This document shows, piece after piece, positions 26,087 through 36,887 of a DNA stretch of 64,000 nt; position 1 is the first letter of the stretch; every line of letters begins with the position of its first letter. The stretch covers positions 2,976,001 to 3,040,000 of the forward strand of contig NZ_CP107947.1 in assembly GCF_036059255.1 (NCBI RefSeq). Direction: 5' to 3'. A program made the position numbers and the translations under genes. The notes under the pieces are model-generated. The model ran no database searches and was not told the DNA's origin. It saw nothing but the letters and a program-made list of their open reading frames with translations. Source of the DNA: Micromonospora sp. NBC_00389. GTDB taxonomy: Bacteria > Actinomycetota > Actinomycetes > Mycobacteriales > Micromonosporaceae.

Positions 26087-27799
26087 TCAGCCGTCGTGGG
26101 AGAGTCGGCGGGCCATCACCGGGCGTAGTCGTCCGTCACTCGTGGTGCCCTCGATGGTCACGTCGGCCCCCCGGCCCTGATGGGTCAGCGTGGCCACCGC
26201 GTTGCCGAAGTACGGGCCGGCCAGCTTGCGCCAGCGCACCCCCGGCCGGCGGACACCGGCCGAGCGGGCCAGCGCCCGGGCGGCCCCCGCCGGGCCGGAC
26301 GACCAGCCCAGCCGCATCACGGGACGCATGCCGGCCGGTACCTGGTTGTGGATCGGCGAACAGGTGAGCTGGTGCACCGGGGTGACCACCGTCGGATCGG
26401 CGAACCGGGCCCTCGCCACGTACGAGTGGTGCACGTCACCGGAGAGCACGCTGATCGACGCTGGCGGGGCGTACGCCGGCCCTGCGCCGACCCGCGCGCC
26501 GGGCTCGCTCGGCGTGCCGGTGCCGATCCGGGCGAAGGTCTCCGCGAGCGCCTCGAAGGATTGCCGGAAGGCCGCCCAGTGCTCCAGGTCCAGTGCGCGG
26601 CGCAGCTTCTCCGCCCCGCGGGCCACCCAGGGCCGGTGCGAGTCGGCCAGCTTCTCGTTCCACGCCTCGACGTGGTGGATGCCCTGCGGCAGCAGCCAGG
26701 GCAGCGAGGCGCCGACCACCAGGTGGTCGTAGACCCCGTGCGCCTGGTCGAGGAACCAGGACCACTCGCCCGGCGGCAGCATGGCCCGGTTGCCCTGGTC
26801 GAGCACCCGGCTGCACCGGTTGTCCAGCATGACCAGCCGGGTCCGGCCCAGGTCCAGTGCGTAGCTCCACTGGTACTGCACCGCGCGCCAGCGCTCGGTG
26901 TCGTGCGCCAGGTCGGACTCCTGGTCGACCCGGTGCCCGAACTCCCGCAGCACGCCGGTGGCGTCCTCGGCGGCCACGACCTTGGCGAAGACCGGGTCGG
27001 CGGCGACCTCGTCCGGGGAGAGGTTGCCCAGGTGCTGGTAGACCCAGTACGAGGCGAGCCCGCTGCCGATCCGCTCGGCCCACCACGGTTGCCCGCGGAG
27101 CTCCGCCCGCCAACTGGCCGAGGTGTTCCAGTCGTCGATGATCTCGTGGTCGTCGAACATCATCACGCTCGGCACGGTGGAGAGCAGCCAGCGGATCTCC
27201 GGATCCCGCCAGGACTCCAGGTAGAGCTTGGTGTACTCGTCGAAGCTCACCACCTGGTCGGCCGGGGCGCCCTTCGGCCGCCGCCGGCGCCGGCGCAGCA
27301 GCCGGCGCACCGTCGGCGAGGTGACGTCGGCGTAGACCTGGTCGCCGAGCAGCACCAGCAGGTCGGGCCGCGCGGCCGACTCCGGGTCGGCCATCAACCG
27401 CCGGGCGTACGCGTCCAGCGCGTCCGGCGGGAGCTTGCGGGTGGTGGCGTGCTGGGTGGTCTCCCGGCATGAGCCGAAGATCAGGCTGACCGGCTGGTCC
27501 CGGTCGTCGGCGGCCCGGGTGCGGATCACGCTCGGCGGGAAGCCACTGCTCGGCACCGGCCAGACGACCTCGTCGTCGACCTGCACCTCGTAGGTCGTCG
27601 CGCTGTCCGGGGTGAGCCCCTCCACCACCACGAGCGCGTAGTGGTGGTCGTACGCCGAGAAGGTGGGTGCGGTGCCGCCGGCGCCGGACGCGGTGCGGAC
27701 GGTGACCACGGCGGGCGCCGCCGTCTCCACCCAGATGGTCGCCCGGGTGCCCACCACGCGCCGCAGGAGGGGGCCGATGAGCAGGTGTGGGGCGGGCAT
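26087..27799 (-). CDS. PhoD-like alkaline phosphatase / metallophosphoesterase
   Basis: A 570-residue protein: an N-terminal Ig-like domain (1-115, RATIWVETAAPAVVTVRT) followed by a PhoD-type metallophosphatase domain with GSCRETTQH, LLGDQVYAD, MFDDHEIIDDWN and GDVHHSYVAR, which supply the metal-binding Asp, Asn and His residues. No signal peptide or twin-arginine motif is seen, so unlike PhoD it is probably cytosolic. The ATG at 27799 lies 7 nt after TAGGCT (leaderless). The longer frame to 28048 would overlap ftsY and is rejected. It is divergent from ftsY. Confidence 0.9.
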   Translation of the reverse strand: MPAPHLLIGPLLRRVVGTRATIWVETAAPAVVTVRTASGAGGTAPTFSAYDHHYALVVVEGLTPDSATTYEVQVDDEVVWPVPSSGFPPSVIRTRAADDRDQPVSLIFGSCRETTQHATTRKLPPDALDAYARRLMADPESAARPDLLVLLGDQVYADVTSPTVRRLLRRRRRRPKGAPADQVVSFDEYTKLYLESWRDPEIRWLLSTVPSVMMFDDHEIIDDWNTSASWRAELRGQPWWAERIGSGLASYWVYQHLGNLSPDEVAADPVFAKVVAAEDATGVLREFGHRVDQESDLAHDTERWRAVQYQWSYALDLGRTRLVMLDNRCSRVLDQGNRAMLPPGEWSWFLDQAHGVYDHLVVGASLPWLLPQGIHHVEAWNEKLADSHRPWVARGAEKLRRALDLEHWAAFRQSFEALAETFARIGTGTPSEPGARVGAGPAYAPPASISVLSGDVHHSYVARARFADPTVVTPVHQLTCSPIHNQVPAGMRPVMRLGWSSGPAGAARALARSAGVRRPGVRWRKLAGPYFGNAVATLTHQGRGADVTIEGTTSDGRLRPVMARRLSHDG

Positions 27800-27806
27800 G
27801 CGGCCG

Positions 27807-27812
27807 AGCCTA
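27807..27812 (-). promoter_or_regulatory. -10 element of leaderless PhoD-like gene
   Basis: TAGGCT on the minus strand, 7 nt before the ATG. Confidence 0.5.
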
Positions 27813-27882
27813 CCGCCGGTTCCTGGCACCGGTCGGGTGCGGTGGCTGGGACGCCATCGCCGGCATCTGACAGGATTCCGGC

Positions 27883-29070
27883 ATGGCCGAATATCTCGTC
27901 CTCGTTCTGGTCCTGCTCGGTGTGCTGATCGTCGGCACAGTCGGGCTGGTGGTGCCGCGACTGCGGCGGCGGCCACAGCCTCCGCTACCGCGCACCGAGG
28001 TCGACACCCGGGCCGAAGAGGATCTCGCGGGCCCGCCGGTCGAGGCACCGGAGTCCGATCTGTCCACCGGTGTCCTGGTCGAGCCGCCAGTCATCGAGGC
28101 GCCCGCGCCGGCCGTGGAGGTGCCCGAGCCGACCGCCGGGCGGCTGGTCCGGCTCCGGTCCCGGCTGTCCCGCTCACAGAACGTCTTCGGCAAGGGCCTG
28201 CTCGGCCTGCTCGCCCGCGACCACCTCGACGAGGACGTCTGGGAGGAGATCGAGGACAGCCTCATCACCGCCGACGTCGGCGTCGACGCCACCCGCGACA
28301 TCGTCGACCGGCTGCGCGAGCGGACCAGGGTGCTCGGCACCCGCTCGGCCTCCGAGCTGCGCGCGCTGCTCGCCGCCGAACTGGTCAACGCGCTGGACCC
28401 GAGCCTGGACCGGTCCCTGCGGACCGCGCCGAAGGACGGCGTGCCGGCGGTGCTGCTGGTCGTCGGCGTCAACGGCGCCGGCAAGACCACCACCTGCGGC
28501 AAGATCGCCCGGGTGCTGGTGGCCGACGGCCGCAGCGTGCTGCTCGGTGCGGCCGACACCTTCCGGGCCGCCGCCGCCGACCAGCTGGAGACCTGGGGGT
28601 CGCGGGTCGGTGCGGAGACCGTCCGCGGCCCGGAGCGCGCCGACCCGGCCAGCGTCGCCTTCGACGCGGTCAAGCGCGGCATCGACACCGGCGTGGACAC
28701 CGTGCTCATCGACACCGCCGGTCGCCTGCAGAACAAGATCGGCCTGATGGACGAGCTGGGCAAGGTCAAGCGGGTCGTGGAGAAGCAGGGGCCGATCGAC
28801 GAGACACTGCTCATCCTGGACGCCACAACAGGGCAGAACGGCCTGGAACAGGCACGGGTCTTCACCGAGGTGGTCAACGTGACCGGCGTGGTGCTGACCA
28901 AGCTCGACGGCACCGCGAAGGGCGGCATCGTGATCGCCGTGCAGCGCAAGCTCGGCATCCCGGTGAAGCTCGTCGGCCTCGGTGAGGGCAAGGACGATCT
29001 GGCCCCGTTCGACCCGGCGCAGTTCGTGGACGCGTTGCTGGGGACCGAGGCCGCCGGACGGGACGCGTAG
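27883..29070 (+). CDS. ftsY: Signal recognition particle receptor FtsY
   Basis: 395 residues. An N-terminal membrane span (YLVLVLVLLGVLIVGTVGLVV) and an acidic/Pro linker anchor the receptor, as in other actinomycetes. The NG GTPase follows: N domain SRSQNVFGKGLLGLL, G1 GVNGAGKTTTCGKIA, ADTFRAAAADQLE, DTAGRLQNKIGLMDEL, TKLDGTAKGG. It docks ribosome-Ffh complexes to the membrane. The ATG lies 6 nt after CAGGAT with no Shine-Dalgarno (leaderless). ffh is 9 kb downstream; smc is upstream, as in many bacteria. Confidence 0.97.
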   Translation: MAEYLVLVLVLLGVLIVGTVGLVVPRLRRRPQPPLPRTEVDTRAEEDLAGPPVEAPESDLSTGVLVEPPVIEAPAPAVEVPEPTAGRLVRLRSRLSRSQNVFGKGLLGLLARDHLDEDVWEEIEDSLITADVGVDATRDIVDRLRERTRVLGTRSASELRALLAAELVNALDPSLDRSLRTAPKDGVPAVLLVVGVNGAGKTTTCGKIARVLVADGRSVLLGAADTFRAAAADQLETWGSRVGAETVRGPERADPASVAFDAVKRGIDTGVDTVLIDTAGRLQNKIGLMDELGKVKRVVEKQGPIDETLLILDATTGQNGLEQARVFTEVVNVTGVVLTKLDGTAKGGIVIAVQRKLGIPVKLVGLGEGKDDLAPFDPAQFVDALLGTEAAGRDA

Positions 29071-29076
29071 TCTCGG

Positions 29077-29940
29077 GTGACCACCGACGATCGCGCGTAC
29101 GCGGGCTGGCGCGACCCCGGCCACCCCTCGCAGCGCCTCGGGAGACCGTACGTGACTTCGCAGGAGATCCCGCTGCACGGCGGCAACGTGAGCACCGTGG
29201 TCCGGGTCGGAGACACGGTCCGCCGCAACGCCGGGCCGTGGACCCCGTCCGTGCACGCCCTGCTGCGGCACCTGGAGTACGTCGGGTTCACCGGCGCCCC
29301 CCGGGCGCTCGGCATGGACGAGCGCAACCGCGAGGTGCTGTCGTACCTGGAGGGGGAGTGCGGGGAGTACCCGCTCGCCCCGCACTGGGTGACCGACGAG
29401 GCGCTGGTCACCGTCGCCACCATGCTGCGGATGTTCCACGACGCGCAGTACGGCTTCACCCCGCCGCAGGGGGCGGTCTGGCGCTCGTTCGGGCCGCCGC
29501 CACCGGACACCGAGGTGATCTGCCACCACGACGCCGCGCCGCACAATGTGATCTGGCGGCCGGACGGCACGCTCGGGCTGATCGACTTCGATCTCGCCTC
29601 GCCGGGTTCCCGGATCTACGACGTGGCGTACGCCGCCTGGACCTGGGTGCCGATCTTCGCCGACCGGGACTCGATCACGCTGGGCTGGAAGCGTCCGGAC
29701 CGGCCGCGCCGGCTGCGGCTCTTCGCCGACGCCTACGGGCTGATCCCCCGGGACCGGCACCGGCTCATCCGGACCATCCGCAAGCGGATCGTGGACCACG
29801 TCGAGGGGATCCGCCGGATGGCCGCCGCCGGTGAGCCGGCCTTCGTCCGGATCGTGCACAAGGGGCACCTGCGCCGGCCGATGCGCGACCTGCGGCTGCT
29901 CGACTATGAGCGGCACGCGCTGGAGAACGCCCTCCGCTGA
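29077..29940 (+). CDS. APH-family phosphotransferase (kinase-fold)
   Basis: 287 residues of the aminoglycoside phosphotransferase/choline kinase fold. The N-lobe is short (IPLHGGNVSTVVRVGDTVRR). The catalytic loop is VICHHDAAPHNVIW (HxDxxxxN) and the metal-binding loop LGLIDFDLAS. The substrate is unknown; such genes are often annotated as antibiotic kinases without proof. GTG 29077 is 6 nt past the ftsY stop; a TAGTCT box ends only 3 nt before it, so the start may lie further in (GTG 29152, with no strong Shine-Dalgarno). Confidence 0.85.
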   Translation: MTTDDRAYAGWRDPGHPSQRLGRPYVTSQEIPLHGGNVSTVVRVGDTVRRNAGPWTPSVHALLRHLEYVGFTGAPRALGMDERNREVLSYLEGECGEYPLAPHWVTDEALVTVATMLRMFHDAQYGFTPPQGAVWRSFGPPPPDTEVICHHDAAPHNVIWRPDGTLGLIDFDLASPGSRIYDVAYAAWTWVPIFADRDSITLGWKRPDRPRRLRLFADAYGLIPRDRHRLIRTIRKRIVDHVEGIRRMAAAGEPAFVRIVHKGHLRRPMRDLRLLDYERHALENALR

Positions 29941-30066
29941 GCCCTGGCCGGTCGATGCCCGGCCGGCCTCGGTGAGCGCGTCGGTCGATGTGCCTGGCCG
30001 GTCAGCCATCGGCGTACGTTGTCTGGACGATCCACCACTGTCCATGCCGCTGGCTGTGCGGACTTC

Positions 30067-30103
30067 GTGACACGTACGAAACAACCCGTCACGAAACGGA
30101 AAC
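30067..30103 (+). promoter_or_regulatory. GlnR binding site upstream of amtB
   Basis: The order is GTGAC-6nt-GAAAC-5nt-GTCAC-6nt-GAAAC. This matches the double GlnR box of actinomycetes (gTnAC-n6-GaAAC repeated) at both half-pairs. It lies 112 nt before the amtB GTG, as in Streptomyces amtB promoters. GlnR should activate the operon in nitrogen shortage. Confidence 0.85.
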
Positions 30104-30215
30104 CGGCACGAGACCCTGGGTGAAACAGCCGGCCGCGAAGCTTCCGCGCAACCGGCCTACGGGCGACGCTGCCCCGGAAAGCCGCGAAGGAGGACTTCAC
30201 CTTTAGGAGGCCAGC

Positions 30216-31992
<1,777 letters not shown>

Positions 31993-32009
31993 CCCGGACC
32001 ACGACCGAC

Positions 32010-34340
32010 ATGACCTCGTTGATCAAGGGGAACGCGTCAGGGCACGCCGGTGACGGCGACGCGGACCTCTTGATCAACGAGGTCGTCGGCGTACCCGGGG
32101 GGATCGGCGAGCCGGCCCGGCTGGCCCGTGCCGCGGCGTACGACAGGTTCCTGCGGGGGTTGCTGCCCGAGGGTGACGGGGTGGCTCTGGTCGCCGTCGG
32201 CGGGCTGGGCCGGCGGCAGTGCGCCCCGTACGGCGATCTCGACCTGGTGCTGCTGCACGCCGGGGTGCCCGGCACGGACGAGCTGGCCGCCTCGGTCTGG
32301 TACCCGATCTGGGACGCCGGCCTGCGGCTGGACCACTCGGTGCGTACCGTCGCCGAGGCGCTCTCGGTGGCCCAGGACGACGTCAAGGTCGCCCTCGGGC
32401 TGCTCGACGCCCGGCTGGTGGCCGGTGACCGGTCGCTGGCCGACGCACTGATCCGCACCGCCGCCGACCACTGGCGGCGGACCGCCGTCCGCCAGCTGCC
32501 CGGGCTGCGGGAGGTCACCGCCGCCCGCTGGCAGGCCCACGGTGAGCTGGCCTTCCTGCTGGAGGGCGACCTCAAGGAGGCCGCTGGCGGGCTGCGCGAC
32601 GTGGGGCTGCTGCGGGCGATCTCCGCCGCCGGGATCACCGACGCGCTGCGCCCCGCCGTGCGCGCCGCCCACCTGCGCCTGCTGGACACCCGGGACGCCC
32701 TGCACCAGCAGGTCGGCCGCCGGGTCGACCGGCTGGTGGCCCAGGAACGTGACGGGGTGGCCGCGCTACTCGGCCTCCGACAACTCCAGCTGGGCGGGTC
32801 TGACCCCGCGCGGCGACCCGGAGCCGTCGTCGAGGACGGTGACGCCCTCCTGCGTCGGGTCGCCGGCGACGCGCGCACGGTCAGCCACGCCCTGGACGAC
32901 GCCTTCAGGGCCGCCGACCGGCTGCGTTCGGGCCGTTCCCGGGGCGGGAACACCCGCCCCGCCCGCCGCCCGGTGGCCCGGGACGTGGTCGAGCACGACG
33001 GCGAGCTGGTCCTCGCCCGTACGGCGATCGGCGCACGCCCTGACCCGAGCCTGTCGCTGCGCGTGGCCGCCGCCGCGGCGGCCACCGGACTGCCGATCGC
33101 CCGTGCCACCTGCGAGTGGTTGGCGGCGTACTGCCCGCCGTTGCCCGCGCCCTGGCCGGCCGAGGCCCGGGCCGCGCTGACCACCCTCCTCGGTGCCGGG
33201 CCCGGCCTGGTGCCGGCCTGGGAGACCTGCGACCGGTACGGGCTGGTCGACGGCTGGCTGCCCGAGTGGACCCGGCTGCGCAGCCTGCCCCAGCACAACC
33301 CGGTACACCGGTACACCCTCGACCGGCACCTGGTGCAGACCGCCCACGAGGCCAGCCGACACGCCCGCGAAGTGGACCGGCCGGACCTGCTGCTGCTGGG
33401 CGCACTGCTGCACGACATCGGCAAGGGGTTGCCCGGTGACCACAGCAAGGTCGGCGTGCCGCTGGCAGAGGCGGTGGCGACCCGGATCGGTCTGCCCACC
33501 GCCGAGGCCGAGCTGATCGGCAAGCTGGTCCGGCTGCACCTGCTGCTGCCCGACGTGGCCACCCGCCGGGACCTGGCCGACCCGGTCACCATCGCCTCGG
33601 TGGCCGAGGCGGTCGGCGACACCGGCACCCTCGACCTGCTGCACGCGCTGGTGCGCGCGGACGCGGCGGCCACCGGGCCGGCGGCCTGGTCGGAATGGAA
33701 GGGTCGACTGGTCGCAGAGCTGGTCGCCCGGGTCCGCACCGCGCTGGACACCGGCGTGCTGCCCGAACCGCCGGCCCCGGACCCGGCGTTGCTGGCCGGG
33801 CCACTGCCGGTCGTCCACCTGACCGGGGACCGGGTGGCGGTGGCCGCCGCGGACCGTCGGGGCCTGCTCGCCACGGTGGCCGGCTGTCTGGCCCTGCACC
33901 GGCTGGAAGTGATCTCCGCGGACGCCTCCGCGGTTGACGGGCGCGCCCTGGTCGAATGCCGGGTGCAGCCCCGCTACGGGCTGCCGCCGGACCCGGTTTC
34001 GCTCCGCGCCGACCTGCGCAGAGCGGTCGCCGGCGATGTGTCGGTCACCCAGCGACTGCGCGGCCGTGCGCTCGCCGCCCGGAGCGGCGGCGCGGCTCCC
34101 CGGGTGGTCTGGCACCGTGAGGCGGCCACCGACGCCGTGCTGCTGGAGCTGCGCGCCGCGGACGCCGCCGGGCTGCTCTACCGGGTCACCTGCGCGCTCG
34201 ACGAGGCTGGCGCCCTGGTCCGCGCGGCCCGCATCTCCACCCTAGGAGCCGACGTGGTCGACGCCTTCTACCTGGTGGGCGGCTGGCCGGACGACGCCAC
34301 CCGGGCCCGCCTGGAGGCCGCGGTCCTGGCCGCCGTCTGA
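32010..34340 (+). CDS. glnD: [Protein-PII] nucleotidylyltransferase GlnD
   Basis: 776 residues. Domains: nucleotidyltransferase (GGLGRRQCAPYGDLDLVLL, with the DxD metal site), GlnE-like linker, HD domain (LLLGALLHDIGKGLPGDHSKVG) and two C-terminal ACT domains that sense glutamine (VAVAAADRRGLLATVAGCLAL; VLLELRAADAAGLLYRVTCAL). It modifies and demodifies GlnK Tyr51. The first 25 codons (MTSLIKGNASG ... LLINEVV) are built from a 27-bp inverted repeat and have no family match; homology starts around GIGEPARLARAAAYDRFL. No other in-frame ATG or GTG lies nearby. Confidence 0.95.
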   Translation: MTSLIKGNASGHAGDGDADLLINEVVGVPGGIGEPARLARAAAYDRFLRGLLPEGDGVALVAVGGLGRRQCAPYGDLDLVLLHAGVPGTDELAASVWYPIWDAGLRLDHSVRTVAEALSVAQDDVKVALGLLDARLVAGDRSLADALIRTAADHWRRTAVRQLPGLREVTAARWQAHGELAFLLEGDLKEAAGGLRDVGLLRAISAAGITDALRPAVRAAHLRLLDTRDALHQQVGRRVDRLVAQERDGVAALLGLRQLQLGGSDPARRPGAVVEDGDALLRRVAGDARTVSHALDDAFRAADRLRSGRSRGGNTRPARRPVARDVVEHDGELVLARTAIGARPDPSLSLRVAAAAAATGLPIARATCEWLAAYCPPLPAPWPAEARAALTTLLGAGPGLVPAWETCDRYGLVDGWLPEWTRLRSLPQHNPVHRYTLDRHLVQTAHEASRHAREVDRPDLLLLGALLHDIGKGLPGDHSKVGVPLAEAVATRIGLPTAEAELIGKLVRLHLLLPDVATRRDLADPVTIASVAEAVGDTGTLDLLHALVRADAAATGPAAWSEWKGRLVAELVARVRTALDTGVLPEPPAPDPALLAGPLPVVHLTGDRVAVAAADRRGLLATVAGCLALHRLEVISADASAVDGRALVECRVQPRYGLPPDPVSLRADLRRAVAGDVSVTQRLRGRALAARSGGAAPRVVWHREAATDAVLLELRAADAAGLLYRVTCALDEAGALVRAARISTLGADVVDAFYLVGGWPDDATRARLEAAVLAAV
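32012..32084 (+). repeat. Long inverted repeat at the 5' coding end of glnD
   Basis: Arms 32012-32038 and 32058-32084 match at 24 of 27 positions; the outer 16 bp (GACCTCGTTGATCAAG) are perfect. The loop is 19 nt. The element starts 2 nt inside the ATG and makes up codons 1-25 of glnD. Confidence 0.85.
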
Positions 34341-34908
34341 ACCACCCTCGGATCCGGCCTGCCACCCGGCCCTGCGCGGCGCTTCCCGGCCCTGCGCGGC
34401 GTTTGCCTGGCCGCCGCGCTGCCCTCGGATCTCGTGCGTGCTGCAGACGCCCCGGGGGCAGTCGCTGTCCGGCTGCCGCGCGCGGTGCCCCCTGGATGCT
34501 CGGCCGCCGGACCCTCGTCCAGCCGGTCACTCCCACGAGTGTGATACCTCAGAGTCAATATTTATGCCTCAGGGTCATCACGCACTTTCGGGTGTCCGCC
34601 ACCGACCCGGTGCGACCGAGCCTTCCGCCCGCTTTCGCCGCCCCGGGTGCGTCGCAGCGGGGTGCGCCGCCGGGGGTGCGTCGCCCGGGGCGCGTTGCCG
34701 GGTGCGCTGACCGACCGAGGCGGTGGTGACGGCGCGGTTGTCCGACCGGCACATCGCCCCGCAGAACGTGCAGTGCCAGCCGGCACGGCGGGGCGGGGCA
34801 AACAGGGAGGCGTGGTGGCGCTGGGGCGGCGGGTACGTCCGGGGGCGTAGTGGCGGTGCCGCCCGTGGACGCACGCCGACTGGCGTCGACGCCGGCAGAA
34901 TGACGGCC
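34341..34908 (+). other. Long gene-free region before the two-component system
   Basis: About 560 nt. It contains a tandem duplication CGGCCCTGCGCGGCG (34370s and 34390s), an AT-rich island (34540-34575) with a direct repeat that may be an operator, and GC-rich sequence whose ORFs lack codon bias or homology. A CAGAAT box at 34896 starts the sensor-kinase transcript. Confidence 0.5.
34547..34577 (+). promoter_or_regulatory. Direct-repeat operator candidate
   Basis: CCTCAGAGTCA (34547-34557) and CCTCAGGGTCA (34567-34577), offset 20 bp, separated by AATATTTATG in an AT-rich patch. Two sites on one DNA face about two turns apart are typical of response-regulator binding. The partner is unknown; the adjacent NarL-type regulator is the obvious candidate. 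Confidence 0.45.
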
Positions 34909-36072
34909 ATGCGGCGGAGTGGGCAGTGGGCGAGGCGGGCGGCTCCCGATGCCGTGCTCGCCCTGGTGCTGCTCGGATTCGGGCTGCTCGCCACTGGCCT
35001 GGCCGGGGACAACCAGCCGGGGTCGAGACCGGTGGACGCCACCTGCCGGGTGCTGATCGCGCTCGCCGCGTTGGCCCTGCTGGCCCGGCGGCGTGCTCCG
35101 GTCGCGACCCTCGCCGTGGTTACCGTGGCCACCGCGACGTACCTGGTGCTCGGCTACCCGTACGGGCCGGTCCTGCTCACCTTCCTGGTCGCGGTGTACA
35201 CCGTGGCGGTGCGGCTGCCGGTGCGCCCGGCGTCGCTCGCCATCGGTGGCGCGTTCGTGCTGCTGCTGACCCACGTCTTCTGGTCCCGGGGCACGGCGCC
35301 CGGCTGGGCCGGAGTGCTGCCCGCGTCGGCCTGGGCGGTCGTACCGTTCGCGGTGGGAGTGGTGGTGCGGGTCAACCGCGAGGCGGCCGAACGCAGCCGC
35401 GCCGAGCAGGCCCGCACCCGTGCCGAGCAGGCCCGCCGCCAGGCTGACGAGGAGCGGCTGCGCATCGCGCAGGAGGTGCACGACGTGGTGGGACACGGGC
35501 TGGCGGCGATCAGCATGCAGGCGGAGATCGCCCTGCATCTGCTGCCGAAACGGCCCGAGCAGGCGGAGACCGCGCTCACCGCGATCAGCCGGACCAGCCG
35601 GGAGGCCCTGGACGAGCTGCGGGTCACCCTGGGCGCGGTACGGCGGGGGGCGGAGCGTGGGCCGGTTCCCGGCCTGGCCCGGCTTCCGGCGCTGCGTGAC
35701 CGGCTCGCCGGGGCTGGGCTCGCCGTCGAGGTGCGGCTGGTCGGTGATCCCCGGGAGCTGCCGGCGGCGGTGGATCTGGCCGCGTACCGGGTGGTGCAGG
35801 AGGCGTTGACCAACGTGCTGCGGCACGCCGGGGTGGCCAGCGCGGAGGTGACCGTCGGCTACCGCTCCGACGAGGTGACCGTCGAGGTCACCGACCGGGG
35901 CACGGGCGCTGCCCGCGCCGGGTTCGAGAATGCCGGCGACGAGAGCGGCGGGCACGGTCTGGCGGGGATGCGCGAGCGGGTCGACGCGCTGGGCGGGCGG
36001 CTGGCCCTCGGGCCGCGCCCCGACGGTGGGTTCCGGGTGCACGCCCGGCTGCCGGTGGAGCCGTCCCCGTGA
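34909..36072 (+). CDS. Two-component sensor histidine kinase (HisKA_3, NarL type)
   Basis: About 387 residues. Five to six membrane spans (residues 10-140) have little extracellular sequence, so it may sense the membrane or an internal signal. A short coiled coil (EAAERSRAEQARTRAEQARR) leads to the HisKA_3 box IAQEVHDVVGHGLAAISMQ with the phospho-His, then the HATPase with YRVVQEALTNVLRHAG (N box) and GHGLAGMRERVDALGG (G box). ATG 34909 is favoured because CAGAAT lies 7 nt upstream; ATG 34900 is the alternative and 34723 is too long. The stop overlaps the regulator (GTGA). Confidence 0.92.
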   Translation: MRRSGQWARRAAPDAVLALVLLGFGLLATGLAGDNQPGSRPVDATCRVLIALAALALLARRRAPVATLAVVTVATATYLVLGYPYGPVLLTFLVAVYTVAVRLPVRPASLAIGGAFVLLLTHVFWSRGTAPGWAGVLPASAWAVVPFAVGVVVRVNREAAERSRAEQARTRAEQARRQADEERLRIAQEVHDVVGHGLAAISMQAEIALHLLPKRPEQAETALTAISRTSREALDELRVTLGAVRRGAERGPVPGLARLPALRDRLAGAGLAVEVRLVGDPRELPAAVDLAAYRVVQEALTNVLRHAGVASAEVTVGYRSDEVTVEVTDRGTGAARAGFENAGDESGGHGLAGMRERVDALGGRLALGPRPDGGFRVHARLPVEPSP

Positions 36073-36725
36073 TCCGGGTGCTGATCGCCGACGACCAGGA
36101 CCTGGTCCGGATCGGGCTGCGCGCGCTGGTCGAGAGCGAGGACGACCTGGCACTGGCCGGCGAGGCGGCCGACGGGCTGCGCGCGGTGGAGCTGGCCCGC
36201 CAGGAACGGCCGGACGTGGTGCTGATGGACATCCGGATGCCCGGCATCGACGGGATCGAGGCGACCCGGCGGATCGTCGCCGACCCGGACCTGGCCGGTA
36301 CGCGGGTGGTGGTGCTCACCACCTTCGAGCTGGACGAGTACGTCTTCGACGCGCTGCGGCACGGTGCGAGCGGGTTCCTCACCAAGGACACCCGACCGGC
36401 CGAGCTGCTGCGGGCGATCCGGCTGGTCGCCGAGGGGGAGGCGCTGCTGTCGCCGTCGGTGACCCGTCGGGTGGTGCGGGAGTTCGCCACCCGGCCGTCC
36501 CGGGTCGCCCGTCCGCACCCCCGACTGGACGCGCTGACCGACCGGGAGCGCCAAGTGGTCGGGTTGGTCGGTGAGGGGCTGAACAACGAGGAGATCGCCG
36601 CCCGGCTGGTGGTCAGCCCGGCGACCGCGCGGACCCACGTCAGCCGGGCAATGGGCAAGCTGGGAGCCCGGGACCGGGCCCAGCTCGTCGTCTTCGCGTA
36701 CCAGTCGGGGTTGGTGTCCGGTTGA
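36069..36725 (+). CDS. NarL/LuxR-family response regulator
   Basis: 218 residues. The receiver domain has the acidic pair D8-D9, phosphorylation site D54 (VVLMDIRMPG), T84/T85 and K106 (SGFLTKDT). The C-terminal LuxR helix-turn-helix is LTDRERQVVGLVGEGLNNEEIAARLVVSPATARTHVSRAM. It is activated by the upstream kinase, with which it overlaps by 4 nt (GTGA), so the pair is made in fixed ratio. The target genes are unknown; the direct repeat at 34547 suggests self-control. Confidence 0.94.
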   Translation: MIRVLIADDQDLVRIGLRALVESEDDLALAGEAADGLRAVELARQERPDVVLMDIRMPGIDGIEATRRIVADPDLAGTRVVVLTTFELDEYVFDALRHGASGFLTKDTRPAELLRAIRLVAEGEALLSPSVTRRVVREFATRPSRVARPHPRLDALTDRERQVVGLVGEGLNNEEIAARLVVSPATARTHVSRAMGKLGARDRAQLVVFAYQSGLVSG

Positions 36726-36887
36726 CGGCGCCGACGGCCCCGCGCGGGCGGCGCGGTGCACGGCCGGGACGCGGGGCCGGGCCGGCCGACAGCGGCCGTG
36801 CGGCCGGCCGGTTACCCTTGCGGTGGCCGGACTCCGCACTGCCGGCCGCGTTGTGCCCGCCGGAACACTGACAAACGGGATGTTCGC

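Noticed and set aside
29077..29940. Aminoglycoside resistance gene
   Set aside because: The APH fold is present, but it is shared by many housekeeping kinases and no resistance context exists.
34403..34729. 108-codon ORF in the region before the sensor kinase
   Set aside because: Arg/Pro/Ala-rich translation, no Shine-Dalgarno, no domain, and it crosses the AT-rich direct repeat that looks regulatory.
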